A stretch of DNA of 64,000 nt from Medicago truncatula (lineage: Eukaryota > Streptophyta > Magnoliopsida > Fabales > Fabaceae): positions 43,611,762 to 43,675,761 of the forward strand of contig NC_053042.1 of the NCBI RefSeq assembly GCF_003473485.1. The letters run 5' to 3'. A program made the translations under genes and the position numbers. Positions 48,201-58,759 of this stretch are shown in pieces (the stretch's first letter is position 1; the number at the start of each line of letters is the position of its first letter). The notes beneath the pieces were generated by a model. The model saw only the letters and a program-made list of their open reading frames with translations. It had not been told where the DNA came from and ran no database searches.

Positions 48201-49308
48201 ATGATACAGACTCAATTGTGAGGATTTTTTCCATTTTTCTTAACTTGGATGAGGAGGATGAGGACGATAGCCGAATGAGAGATGAAACTGAAATGGTTTA
48301 TGATTTTGATAGCCCAGGATCGCCAAAACAAAGCTCAATTCTTAAGGTATCCAAATTGCTGGATAACTATCTTGCTGAAGTAGCTTTAGACCCAAACTTG
48401 CTTCCATCAAAGTTCATTTCACTTGCTGAGTTACTTCCTGATCATGCGCGAATTGTAAGCGATGGACTCTATAGAGCAGTCGATATCTTCCTTAAGGTGA
48501 GTAGTTTTTTCTTTCAAATAAATCAACAATCAATTTAGTCCCTCAAATTATCAGGGTCAGACAATTTGACCTCTAAAAGTAACAAAATTGAAAATTTTCG
48601 ATCACATTAGTCTCTGTCGGACAATTTCAAAGACTAAATTGGCCGACTCATCAGACTAATAGGATGAGCTATTTCCATTTCAACTATTTTGGAATATTAA
48701 CAATTTCACGACAAAGTTGATTTCAAAACAATTTTTGTGATTGACTCGATACTTTCTACTATGTTTCATAGGTTCATCCAAACATGAAGGAGTCAGAGAG
48801 GTACCGATTATGCAAAACTATCGACTGTCAGAAACTATCACAAGAAGCATGCAGCCATGCAGCACAAAATGAAAGACTACCAGTTCAAATGGCAGTACAA
48901 GTTCTATACTTCGAACAAATCCGTCTACGCAACGCTATGAACGGAGGAGGACACAATCAACTACTTTTTGGTGGACTTAACGGTCAATTCCCTCAACGTT
49001 CAGGCAGTGGTGCAGGAAGTGGAGCAATGTCACCTAGAGATAACTATGCATCAGTTAGAAGAGAGAACCGTGAGCTGAAACTCGAAGTAACAAGAATGAG
49101 AATGAGACTCACTGATTTGGAGAAAGATCATGTTTCTATGAAACAAGAGCTTGTTAAGTCTCATCCTGCTAATAAACTCTTCAAATCATTCACCAAGAAA
49201 TTAAGTAAGCTTAATGCATTGTTTCGGATGAATGGTATTAAGGCGAATGGCGTTGGTTCGGAGAGTCGGTTTCCTTTTCCAAAGAGAAGGCGTCACTCAG
49301 TTGCTTGA
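45247..49308 (+). CDS. NPH3-family BTB protein (phototropic-response type), 4 exons
   Basis: Exons: 45247-45338, 47015-47081, 47327-48496, 48772-49308; phases join to 621 residues. The start gives [20 protein letters not shown], the usual opening of this subfamily, then a BTB fold at about residues 32-130 ([31 protein letters not shown]). The NPH3 domain runs from about 206 to 490 ([20 protein letters not shown] to [20 protein letters not shown]). A predicted coiled coil lies at about 537-572. In the family the BTB part recruits CUL3 E3 ligase and the proteins act at the plasma membrane in phototropin or auxin-transport signalling; which process applies here is unknown. The C-terminus KRRRHSVA has a serine third from the end in a basic context, as in the 14-3-3 site of NPH3. 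The first intron is 1,676 bp. Confidence 0.95.
45401..45474. repeat. Small inverted-repeat element in NPH3 intron 1
   Basis: CCGCGGTGAGTTTG at the left and CAAACTCACCGG at the right are near-perfect inverted copies about 50 bp apart; a related pair lies at 44528-44634. Confidence 0.5.
46535..46690 (+). repeat. Possible tRNA-derived SINE in NPH3 intron 1
   Basis: GTAACACAGTGATACGAG resembles a diverged box A and GGGTTCGATCC at 46607-46617 is an exact pol III box B; an AATTTTC/C-rich tail follows. No duplication was defined. Confidence 0.4.
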
Positions 49309-49477
49309 CTACAAAGTAAATGTTTAACATGTAATGAGATTATGTATAGTTTATATGTTGCATAGAGTGATTGTGTTTATTTTTAAGTTTTCCATAGTTT
49401 TTTTTCCTTGTTCTTGGATTTGCTTTGTTTGGTTAATGGCACTATTAGATTATAATCTGATTAAGAATTACAACACC

Positions 49478-49501
49478 ATTAATATATATATATATATATA
49501 T
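49478..49501. repeat. (TA)n microsatellite
   Basis: An uninterrupted TA dinucleotide tract of about 12 units, 170 bp after the NPH3 stop codon. Confidence 0.8.
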
Positions 49502-49636
49502 AGTCTTTGTATTTGATTATCCTCTGATTAAGAATTATAAGCTCTAATCACGAACGATAACAAGCTAGCAAAATGATATTGCCATGTCAAAACAATAGTG
49601 AAATGTAGTAACAAAAAAAACAAAAAATTTAAATTC

Positions 49637-49709
49637 CGACTTCACTGGGGATCGAACCCAGAATCTCTGGTTCCGTAGACCAGCGCCTTATCCATTGGGC
49701 CATGAAGTC
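49637..49709 (-). tRNA. tRNA-Arg: tRNA-Arg (anticodon ACG)
   Basis: On the minus strand a 73-base cloverleaf: the acceptor stem GACTTCA pairs with TGAAGTC plus discriminator G. The D arm has GCCCAATGGATAAGGC (box A). The anticodon stem CTGGT/ACCAG carries loop CTACGGA, giving ACG, which reads CGU/C/A arginine codons after inosine editing. The T arm has GGTTCGATCC (box B). A T-rich tract follows the 3' end, as expected for pol III termination. All stems pair without mismatch, so it looks functional. CCA is not encoded, as normal in eukaryotes. Confidence 0.96.
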
Positions 49710-50108
49710 ATTTGTGATAACTGATCGATACACACAAGTCAAATACAAATGAAAAATCAACTATTTCATCCAAGCATAATATATATATTTTTTGTGTGCA
49801 AACATTATATATTGTATTTTTTTTATTAGATTAGATTTGAAATTGGTAGAAAAAAAACATATTTATAAAATAACTTGCATATATTATTTGAAGGAAGGAG
49901 ATAAGTTTCAAATTCGATCAGATATATATGATGTAAAAAATGTGTTTATCAATGGTATATTTTGCAAGTGTAAAAACAGTGGCAGATTATGTAAGGGCGG
50001 TTGATTCAAGTCTTATGAGCCATATGTTATCATGTCACCTATGACACCTCTTAAATGTTATTTATGATGTTAATTTTGGTAGGCTAATTTGACTTCTTAA
50101 AAAAAGAA

Positions 50109-50483
50109 GGGTAAATACCTCTTTTCGTCCATATAATATTAGCGAATTTCGATTTTAGTCCCTGTAAAAAAAAAGATTTAGATTTTGTCCCTGTAATTTC
50201 AGATTCTTCCACTTTTGATCCCTCATTCCACCACGTTAGCAGAATCTGCATACATGGCACGTAAAATGAGGGATCAAAAGTGGAGGAATATGAAATTACA
50301 GGGATCAAAAGTGGGAGGAATCTAAAATTACAAGGACGTAATTGATGCAGATTTTGCTGACGTGATGAAAGGACCAAAAGTGGAAGAATCTGAAATTACA
50401 GGGACAAAATCTAAATCTTTTTATTTACAGGGACTAAAACCGAAATTCGCTAATATTACATGGACGAAAAGAGGTATTTACCC
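50109..50483. repeat. Mutator-type MITE with long TIRs and 9-bp TSD
   Basis: Begins GGGTAAATACCTCTTTTCG and ends with the inverted form; the arms align for about 110 bp on each side. Flanks AAAAAAGAA at 50100-50108 and 50484-50492 are an exact 9-bp duplication. Non-coding. Confidence 0.82.
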
Positions 50484-50628
50484 AAAAAAGAATCTAAGAA
50501 GAAACCGATTTGATCTCTCTTCTCTATTTCTTTGATGTTCTAAACAAAAGAACCGTAATATTTCATTTGTCTTTCTCTCACTTGTATTTCTCACAAACAA
50601 TAAGACTTTAGTTTACTTATTATATTAA

Positions 50629-51443
50629 GGGTCTGATTGGTTAACCCCATAAAAGAGCTTTTAGCTTTTAGCTTATAGCTTATAAGCTCGTTTGACAAAA
50701 AAAGCTCTGTTTGGTAACACTTTTTCACCATGAGCTTATAGCTTATTTCACGAGCTTATAAGCTATTTTTCAGAAGCTATTCCAAGTAGCGTTTGAGCTT
50801 ATAGCTTCTCACATTTTCTTCCAATTTTACCCTTATTATTTCATTTAAATTGTATTTTTATCCATTATAATTTTTATAATAAGCTACGTAATAAAGACTA
50901 CAATCCCTTTATTCCAATTTTTGTATATATATCAGCCGACCTTTTTTTTTTTTTTTGAAAAAATATATACCTTCGTTTTTTTTATTACGAAACAAAATAC
51001 TATTATTCTATTAGTGTTACTTTTTTTTTTTTTGAGGTAAGTGTTATTTTCTTTATTCTCTGTTATTAGTATTACTCTATTAGTGCTACCTTTTTTTTTT
51101 TTGTTTTTGAGGTAAATGTTATTTTCTTTATAAAGTGAAAACACTTAAATGATAATAAATATAAGATAAAATTTTAGTGAATAAAATTTAATTTAATTTA
51201 TAATACATAGGATATATTAAATTAATAAATTTAAAGTATTTTTTTAAAGAAAAATTAGTTTACAAAATTACAAATATTTAAATTAATGATATAATTTTTA
51301 TTATGAATTAAGAATATCCTTTATGTCATTTTACATTTATCAGCTAGTTGAACTGTTATTTTTACCAAACACTTCAGTTAGCTTATCAGCTAAAAGCTAT
51401 CAGCTAGCTTATCAGCTATCCGCTATTTTTACCAAACAGAGCC
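50629..51443. repeat. Tourist-like (PIF/Harbinger) element with TAA TSD
   Basis: Ends GGGTCTGATTGGTTAA and TTACCAAACAGAGCC-type (inverted), bordered by TAA on both sides (50626-50628 and 51444-51446). Subterminal AGCTTATAGC repeats fill both flanks. The 815-bp interior has T-tract inserts (51021-51122) but no transposase frame. Confidence 0.72.
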
Positions 51444-51446
51444 TAA

Positions 51447-52453
51447 AAGAACTTTTTGCAATTGTAATTTGAATACACATCAACCATTATATATTAAACA
51501 AAATTTAATTGGACTAAATTGGGTCAAATTTTTATAAACGAGTCATCGAAACTGAACTAAACTGCATATAATTTTATCATTGAATAAAATAATTTTTTGA
51601 CTAAAAATCAATTCAAATCACATCGCAAGCCCCTTACTTCCAATATACAAAACTCAAAGGTGAAAAGTACTTAGAGCTATGGTTCCCTTCAATGTAGTCA
51701 ACCGTTTGTTGCATTCACGTATTCGGCACATCCGTAGTTCTTGGGTTAAGATCAGACATTCTATATTTCAAACTCAATATTTATTTATTTATCATAAAAC
51801 AAAGTAAAAATTGTATTGAAATATAGACGATATGATATTAATCCAACGACTAAAGTACCGAATAAGTGACTGTAAACGCTAGTGAGTATTGACAATTGTG
51901 CAAGGTCATCTCTTGGCATCACAGTGGGGACCGTGGATTCCTCGACATCTTTCATGTGTCCATGCACGTATTTATTTCCTTTTCATCTTTCACTCTGTCA
52001 TTCATTCTTAGCAGAGTTTCTTCATACATGTTCCACGCTTTTCACTAAATTTTATGATGAAAACCTCAATACACACATTATAAACGAGCTTTATGTTTTT
52101 TGATAATACATGGCATGCTATGAACACAACTATTTTAGGCTTAGTAACATTCAGTACAAGTAGTTAGGCTATAAGAAGTAGAAGCTCTATTACTAGACTC
52201 TCTCATGATTGTCCTACCTAGGAACTGAAAGTATTGATCACAACACCCCTTGAGAAGATTATATTAACTCATGCATATATATGGTTATATACTATGAAGC
52301 ACAAAACTCAGACACAAACACGGACACGTCGACACCAATAATAATTTGAGAAAATAACATACTTTAATCTAATCATATATGTCAGACATGATACATATTT
52401 GACACCGGAACGCGCCTAATCCAAAGAGTATTTGTGCTTCATAAGTTATATAT
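51447..52453. other. Spacer 3' of the first glutaredoxin, no gene seen
   Basis: A+T-rich. At 52308-52425 there is a dispersed repeat (CGGACACGTCGACACC, then AATAATTTGAGAAAA) that recurs at about 54405-54525. Confidence 0.45.
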
Positions 52454-52780
52454 CTATCGACTTATTGGACCCCAAATAAAAATAGGTCTAGCCTTCAAAA
52501 GCAACTGAGCAAGCTTATTTTGGACATTGAGGCTTATGACTTGATTAACACCACCTACAAATTGTTGTCCTATAAACACAGCTGGCACACTTGGTCGACA
52601 ACCAAGCTGAACCAATGCACTTTCTATTTTCTCACCATTTACCATTTTGTCAATCTCAATAACTGTAGAGTTGGCACCAAAGCTTCTTATCAGAGCTTTC
52701 ACAGAATCCCCCATGCAACAACTGCTCTTGCTAAATATCACCACTGGCTTATCAGCTATCAATGCTGCTACTATATACAT
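52454..52780 (-). CDS. CC-type glutaredoxin (ROXY class), unusual C-terminus
   Basis: An intronless 108-residue protein. The thioredoxin-fold core has KPVVIFSKSSCCMGDSVKAL with the CC-type active site CCMG, then VPAVFIGQQFVGG, the cis-Pro and glutathione-binding region. CC-type glutaredoxins are a land-plant class that interacts with TGA transcription factors in development and nitrogen signalling; they act in nucleus and cytosol. I start at 52780 rather than at the ATG six codons upstream because the length to KPVVIF then matches the paralogue at 59877. Relatives end in a GA(L/I)W(L/V) tail that recruits TOPLESS or affects TGA binding; here the end is KARPIFIWGPISR, with a residue run past the Trp. 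So this paralogue may be altered in function. A TATA-like TATTTATT complement lies about 97 bp upstream. Confidence 0.9.
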   Translation of the reverse strand: MYIVAALIADKPVVIFSKSSCCMGDSVKALIRSFGANSTVIEIDKMVNGEKIESALVQLGCRPSVPAVFIGQQFVGGVNQVISLNVQNKLAQLLLKARPIFIWGPISR

Positions 52781-54132
52781 TGCTACAAAATATTTCAAAT
52801 TTGTACCTTTTTATATATGAGTGACTTGAAGAATTTTCTTTGCTATTATGATTAAGTTGAGCACATGAGAAGGTCTATTTATTGTAGCTTCATGATCGGT
52901 GGTTTTAGAATAATATTTAAAACAGAAAAAGGTTTTAAGAGTTGTCATTGGTGGATTAATTCCCAATATTCTTTTTGTGATATTGCTTGATAGTAACCAC
53001 CAATATTATGCTTTTACATAATAATGAATCATGAGTAACTTATGGGTGCTTCTTTGCTATGTTAAGATTGGCTTTGTATTTACTATTGCAAATTTTATTA
53101 CTTGAAATTAAAACTAATGTTATGTTATCTCAAGTCCATTTGCGAATTGCATAGTGAAAATCATTTCAGGATTAAGCTATGATATATCACACATATTGAA
53201 TCATCATTGGCTATAAAATAAGTGCAGGTGCATTTAGTACACATTCTCTGTTTTCCCCTTTTTCCCATTTGAGAAAGGTAAAAACGTTACACCACGTAAC
53301 AATATTTATTTTAACCTTTGATATATCGTGGTTCATGTTTTACCGCAATATAAAGGTTTATGACCGCTACCATGACCACAACCAAAATTTAATTTAAAAC
53401 CATTAGTGCGAAAATGTAAAAAATGACCGTCTTAGAACTAAAAGATGACATTATATATAGCAATGATGTTAATGAACTTGTTAGTATAGAATATAAAGAC
53501 TTAATAGTATTTGTGAATAGGAATACAGAGAGGTCAATTTACTCCACCGGTCCCTAATTATAAACATTCATTGGAAAAAGGTTAGGAAAATGCTAACAAG
53601 TTATCTTTAAATATATAGACACGTGTTTTTAAGACAAAATTTCTTTCGTTTCTTAAACAATATCCTTAGAACACTTGTTAGCATGATCAAAAAATTATCC
53701 TTAAATAATATAAACCCGCTTTCAACTTTCTAAAAGTACTTATCAATTTTTTTATGGTCATAATCCTAATTAGTATCACTAATTTGCATAGTAATATGAA
53801 AAGTCAATATTGAGTACATTATGCACAAAATACAAATTAATATTTATAGATAAAATCGACACTTTAACTACACTACATACTTTTCTTAATAGTATACGTG
53901 ACATTTACAACTAAGACTTATATTTAGAGGCTATCATCTTGATTTGGATTTCCTTTCTTAAGCATTCCATTACCAAGTAACAATAAAATCAACATGGTAA
54001 CCATGCCTTTCTATTGTGCTCGTATTTTGAATCGTAAATATTGCTGATTTGAAATGGTGAGACAATAATGTTCTAACTAATTTGATGTGATTCATTATTA
54101 CTATATAAACAGGTTGAAGAATTTGAAAGAGT
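52781..54132. other. Upstream region of the first glutaredoxin, no gene seen
   Basis: Promoter side of the minus-strand glutaredoxin, then A+T-rich spacer up to the gene-fragment mosaic. No long repeat recognised. Confidence 0.45.
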
Positions 54133-54339
54133 ATGAAGAACACTAGCCATCGTCCACATTTCGCTGCTGCCTCCTCATCGGTTCCACCTAAAGCCTCCTC
54201 ATTGGTCGCGCCTGCCTCCTCAATGGTGAGACATTGCTGGTCTCCACTTCATGCCACTCCCAGTTGGATCCGTGCAAGATATCTCAGAAGAGTAAGAATA
54301 GTTCACTGTTTTTTGGTTTGTTTACTTGTTCCTGTGTGA
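54133..54339 (+). pseudogene. Exon-like Ala/Ser-rich frame at the head of the fragment mosaic
   Basis: A frame with higher G+C than its surroundings begins MKNTSHRPHFAAASSSVPP and contains a GCCTCCTCA-NTGGT motif repeated three times; it runs into intron-like sequence near 54290. Not recognised. It may be another captured exon or part of the O-fucosyltransferase fragment downstream. Confidence 0.3.
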
Positions 54340-54748
54340 ATAATTTTGAGTCCTACAGTGTACATCTGTGGAAAATTTTCATAGATGTCATTTTCAGACA
54401 AGGTCATCGGACACAATACCGATATTGACACGCCGACATTAGCAATAATTTGAGAAAAGAGAATAATTGATTGAAGCAATATGTGTCGGTGTTTTGTTAG
54501 TGTCATACACCAAACGCGTCTTCAATCTGAAGTGTTACCGCTACATTGGTTATTTAAGTATGACACTGAAATTAATATAATCAGAGGCTACCCTTGTACC
54601 TACAAATTTGTTGCCTGCCATTTTTGAGTAGACAAAATACTACAAGCTTTTGCTTATTTTTTATCTTGTTTGGAAAGATTATGGTGTTGATGCTGTTGTA
54701 AAAGACCTTTCTCATTATATATGATATGATCCTTGTTGTACTATTCAG

Positions 54749-55442
54749 CTCAATAGAGAAGGTGTTTTGCTTTTACGTGGCTTGGACTTGAGGCTTTCAA
54801 AGGATCTTCCTTCTGATCTTCAGAAGCTTCGTTGAAGGTATATCAAAGATTCTTCTTTTCTTGTATGGTTTTAGAAAGTAAAAAGAAAAATGCTATTTGT
54901 CGAAACACGAGGAAGAGTATTTTGATTGATGATTGCGTTCGTGAAAATAAGTTAGGCCCTAACTCAACTTCACAAGCTGTAACCTGAAGACTAATTAATC
55001 TCTATAAGCACTATTTATACTATATCAGATCATATCATCAGGGGATGTGAGACTAAGCATACCGCGAGGAAAAGCCAAGAGAGTACTTAGAAGGACTAAG
55101 AAATTTATTTATATGACAAGTAATTGCAGTTTGTGAAAATTGTCATCTAAATTTTCAGGTAGCTTTTAATGCATTAAGATTTGCTGAGCCCATTGAGGAA
55201 CTTGGTAACAAGATTGCAGAGAGAATGAAAAGCAAAGGACCTTACCTTGCTCTTCATTTAAGGATGGAAAAAGATGTATGGGTGAGGATGGTTGTCTTGT
55301 CTCCCTGGTCTAAGTCCTGAGTTTGATGAGATTATTAACAATGAGAGGATACAAAGACTAGAACTTTTGACAGCAAGATCAAACATGAATTACCATCAAA
55401 GAAAAATGGCTGGAATCCTTTGAATGTTATGGAAGTTATGAG
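54749..55442 (+). pseudogene. O-fucosyltransferase family gene fragment, frameshifted
   Basis: Two exon-like blocks keep their AG/GT borders. Block 1 (54749-54837) reads LNREGVLLLRGLDLRLSKDL and PSDLQKLR, then a one-base loss makes a stop. Block 2 (55159-55442) reads VAFNALRFAEPIEELGNKIA, GPYLALHLRMEKDVWVR and, after frameshifts near 55288-55310, SPEFDEIINNERIQ and LLTARSNMNYHQRKMAG. This is the central part of plant GT106/DUF246 O-fucosyltransferase-like proteins (HLRMEKD motif). The start and the whole C-terminal half are missing, so it is a dead fragment. Confidence 0.82.
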
Positions 55443-55745
55443 GTAATTCTTCTATCTATCTGGCTACCAAAATTTTGATATGGATTGTATTCACAGCTAA
55501 TTCTCGGTATATTGGCTGCCAATTGACTAAAAGTATTCAACTATTATTTTTATTTTTTTTGAAATTTGCTTTTTCCCTAATGATACAATTAGGTGCATCC
55601 TTGTGGAGAATGAACTGTGGAACATTTTCCTGAATCTAGATTTCTGCTTTTTGTGCCAGACCACCATTAAGGATTTGTTCCCACCAAATCCTTAGATAAA
55701 GTTGAGTTTCAGTTCATGCTAACTGGTAATCAACCTGTTTGACAG

Positions 55746-55970
55746 GGTGCGGAGCTCTTTTCTTTGAGGTATGAATTGACAGTTCCATTTGCCAGGTTTG
55801 TGGCAATGAATGGTCTGACATCTTTGAAAAGGTATCAAATAGCTAAGGTCTACGGAAGCGACAAACCATCTAAAGGAAGACACCGTGAATTTTATCAATG
55901 TGACTTTGATATTGCAGGTTCATCAGCAAAAATCAGCTCATCCAGATTTTGAGGTTGTTAGAATTTTGAC
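55746..55970 (+). pseudogene. Histidyl-tRNA synthetase exon fragment
   Basis: After a CAG acceptor, 55746-55918 encodes [40 protein letters not shown] and [13 protein letters not shown], ending at a GT. This is the class II synthetase motif 2 region of cytosolic HisRS (family form: LRYDLTVPFARYVA...[29 protein letters not shown]). The conserved YRRD is YGSD here. DFEVVRI follows near 55950, also a HisRS block. No other part of the about 850-residue protein is present. Confidence 0.85.
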
Positions 55971-57085
55971 TTAATTTTGAGGTTGTTAGAATCCATGATG
56001 AGCTGAAATCCCTGCTGCAATTTTTTTTTTCCTTCTGAATTTGTAGAACTACTTGGACTGTTTAGCGAGTTCATCATTTGATATTTCTATAACCATTATT
56101 ATGGTCTGTCTATACATAGTTTAGTGAGCGGTTATTGGCATAGCACAATATCATAATATGTATTACTATAACTGATGAGCTTATACGTTTCATTATTTAT
56201 TTTGAAGTACAACTTTTAATGCCATCTTTGTCGGCATCAGGTCTTAGACTTGTGTTGCTATCAGACTACCTGCTGGTGATGAGTTTTTGCGAGCTAAATC
56301 TGAATGATTTTAATCAACCTGACTCATGTGTTATGCCTGCATGCTGATGTGATCTTTGCAATGATCTTGTTAAATGTGACTGGTTTACTGACTGTTACTA
56401 TAATTTAACCTTATAACTTTCAAAAACATAAAAGAGAAAGAGATTGAATCAAAACCTGCATATCTAAAAGAACACAAGTGGAATAACGTGTTTGATCAAC
56501 ATTAAAGATAATTATCACAAGTGCTATAGCAATAGTTGCTACAGAAAGTGAAACATTTGTGTCATTCATTGTAGAGAAACTAAACTAAATACTGAAGTAA
56601 AGATACTACTTCTAAACTCAAACATAAAACACTTTTTTCTTAGTTCTTGAGAATGAAAAGTGAAAATACTACTTCTAAGCTACATAACATAAAAGGAACA
56701 CATCTCGTGACACTTCTTAGCCATCTCAAGGTCTGCCTCGACAACACCACCTTTCCATTTCCAACGGGATATTTCACCAAGAACACGCAGGAGGTGTTGA
56801 TACCCCCAATGGTATGTGCTTCTAAACTAAATGTCTTCTAAGTGTGTAACATCTGTCAGAGGATACCCTTTGCAGATGTATAGTATTATTGGCACTCCAT
56901 TATAACTTATGTTAATTGAAAATCTTCCATGCACCTAAGCCTCAATTTTTGTGCTTCTCTTAGTAATGAAGCACACCATAACATATATAAGGTGGATACG
57001 TTTGATTTTTTCTCTGATCGTTTGCTTATTGGAAAAGGATTTATTTTGATACTTTGTTTTTCAGGTTTGTTGGAAAAGTGATAAG

Positions 57086-57163
57086 ATGCTTGTATTATTT
57101 GAAACACCAGCAGGTTTTGCCCTTTTCAAATTGTTGGATGAAGGAAAGCTTTCTGAATTTCAG
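57086..57163 (+). pseudogene. NOP58 first-exon fragment
   Basis: An ATG opens MLVLFETPAGFALFKLLDEG followed by KLSEFQ and a GT donor. This is the start of the NOP5NT domain of the box C/D snoRNP core protein NOP58, which continues for about 500 residues in real genes. Nothing further of NOP58 is found downstream, so only exon 1 is present. Confidence 0.82.
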
Positions 57164-57645
57164 GTCATTAATATCTCATAAACTTCTTTACAAACTTGGT
57201 TTCATTTTCAGTTTTTTTTACAATTTTTAGTGTAATGGATGCCACAGTGCTTTATTACCCTTAGTTACTTGGTAGCTTTTCTAGCTTGGAATATATCATA
57301 CGAACCATGGAATGCATTTTGATGGAATTTTGAGGTCCATTTTCACTTTCTATCTCTCTGCTGAATATTCTGTTCAACATCCATCATTGCATTCATCTTG
57401 GATCCTTCATCTTAGGGTTCGTAATCTCAATTTGTAATGTGTTCATGGTGATTTCACTAAGATTTCATCTATTTATCTAATCTCGATCATGTGATTCACC
57501 TTCAACTATGCCTGTTCATGATATTTCACTAAAATGTCTGTTAGTTCTAAGAATGTTTGATGGATTTTGCCATAGTATTTTATCACTGATCTGTTTTATA
57601 TGAATGCTTGGAGGGGGTTTAGATTTACCCTGTTCTTGTAAGCAG

Positions 57646-57987
57646 GGAAGCCACAGAGACATTTGCTCATAATTGGGTGGAGTGCATTTGCGAACAACAA
57701 AAAGCTAATGGCTCTTTTCCAAGACCAGTTGGGTATCTCCCTCGCCCTTATAAGGTTAGCTCTCTTATCTGCAGTTATTAAATTCTCAAAGCAATTTTAT
57801 TAACATCGAGGCTGTTATAATTGTGGCTTTTGATAATTCTCAGGGACCTCACTCGCGTAGAGAAACTAATGACTCTGTTAATGATGAAACAAGTGAGGAC
57901 AATGTAGAAGAGGAAAGAAAGATTATGAGAGGTACAAGTGAGGGCAGAAGAGGAAAGAAAGATGATATGTACATTTACTGCAGATGA
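57646..57987 (+). pseudogene. Two exon-like blocks of an unrecognised gene
   Basis: 57646-57754 (after AGCAG, before GTTAGC) reads EATETFAHNWVECICEQQKA and FPRPVGYLPRPYK. 57844-57987 (after TCTCAG) continues in phase as GPHSRRETNDSVNDETSEDN and ends at TGA. Composition and intact splice sites say this is real exon sequence; I do not recognise the family. An EEERK segment is duplicated in the second block. Confidence 0.4.
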
Positions 57988-58046
57988 TAGGCACTGTTAG
58001 TTACTTAATGTTAACTGATTTGAGAATATATTTTAATATATAATAA

Positions 58047-58435
58047 GCCAAATACCTCCCTAGGTTCTTTAAGTTTCACGTTTGTTTCAGATAGGTCCTT
58101 TAAGTTTCTAAGGTTTCAGATAAGTCCTTTAAGTTTCGAGTTTGTTTTGGATAGGTCCTTTAAGTTTTTAAAGTTTCAGATATGTCCTTTAAGTTTCGAG
58201 TTTGTTTTAGATAGGTCCTTTCTATCAAATCAACTTTGGCTTAACGGAGGTTGATAGAAAGGACCTATCTGAAACAAACTCGAAACTTAAAAGGACCTAT
58301 CTGAAACCTTAGAAACTTAAATGACCTATCTAAAACAAACTCAAAACATAAAGGACCTATCTGAAACCTTATAAACTTAAAAGATCTATCTAAAACAAAC
58401 GTGAAACTTAAAGAACCCAGGGAAATATTTGACCT
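58047..58435. repeat. Mutator-type MITE with long TIRs and 9-bp TSD
   Basis: Ends GCCAAATACCTCCCTAGGTT and, mirrored, CCCAGGGAAATATTTGACCT. ATATAATAA occurs on both sides (58038-58046 and 58436-58444). Each arm is made of several GATAGGTCCTTTAAGTTT units in tandem, so the arms of about 180 bp are internally repetitive and nearly the whole element folds back. Confidence 0.82.
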
Positions 58436-58759
58436 ATATAATAATTTCTAAAAGTTTGGTCGTTATTGCTTTTCTTACCTAGTTCTAGATAAAACATAGT
58501 CAATAAGCATGCCAACTTATGAAAACAGCATAGAGAATATATTGTAGTAGCAGGTCAACTTATGAAAATAGTGCAGTTTTTAAAAATGTACAAGATTGGA
58601 TAGTGCAAGCGTACACTAATAATTAGTGATTGTGAAAATAATTATTTATCGACATTTTAAGTATATTTTTCACAATCTAGCTCAATCACTTTTTGGTTAG
58701 ATACCCTAGAAAAATTAAATCATAATAATATAAATAGTTAGCAAGAAACTATGAAATTG

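Noticed and set aside
50084-50377. A 97-codon minus-strand frame
   Set aside because: It lies wholly within the inverted repeats of a MITE.
52781-52798. The upstream ATG of the first glutaredoxin as start
   Set aside because: The next ATG gives the family's normal distance to the active site and aligns with the paralogue's start.
53870-53895. CACTACATACTTTTC as the left end of the CACTA element
   Set aside because: Only CACTACA matches and no subterminal GCTAG/TAGCTA repeats follow.
55746-55952. A functional histidyl-tRNA synthetase gene
   Set aside because: Only one exon and a trace of the next are present, with the conserved YRRD changed, and no other domain nearby.
57086-57163. A short independent peptide gene starting at the NOP58-like ATG
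   Set aside because: The frame ends at a splice donor and matches the start of a large conserved protein, so a fragment is more likely.
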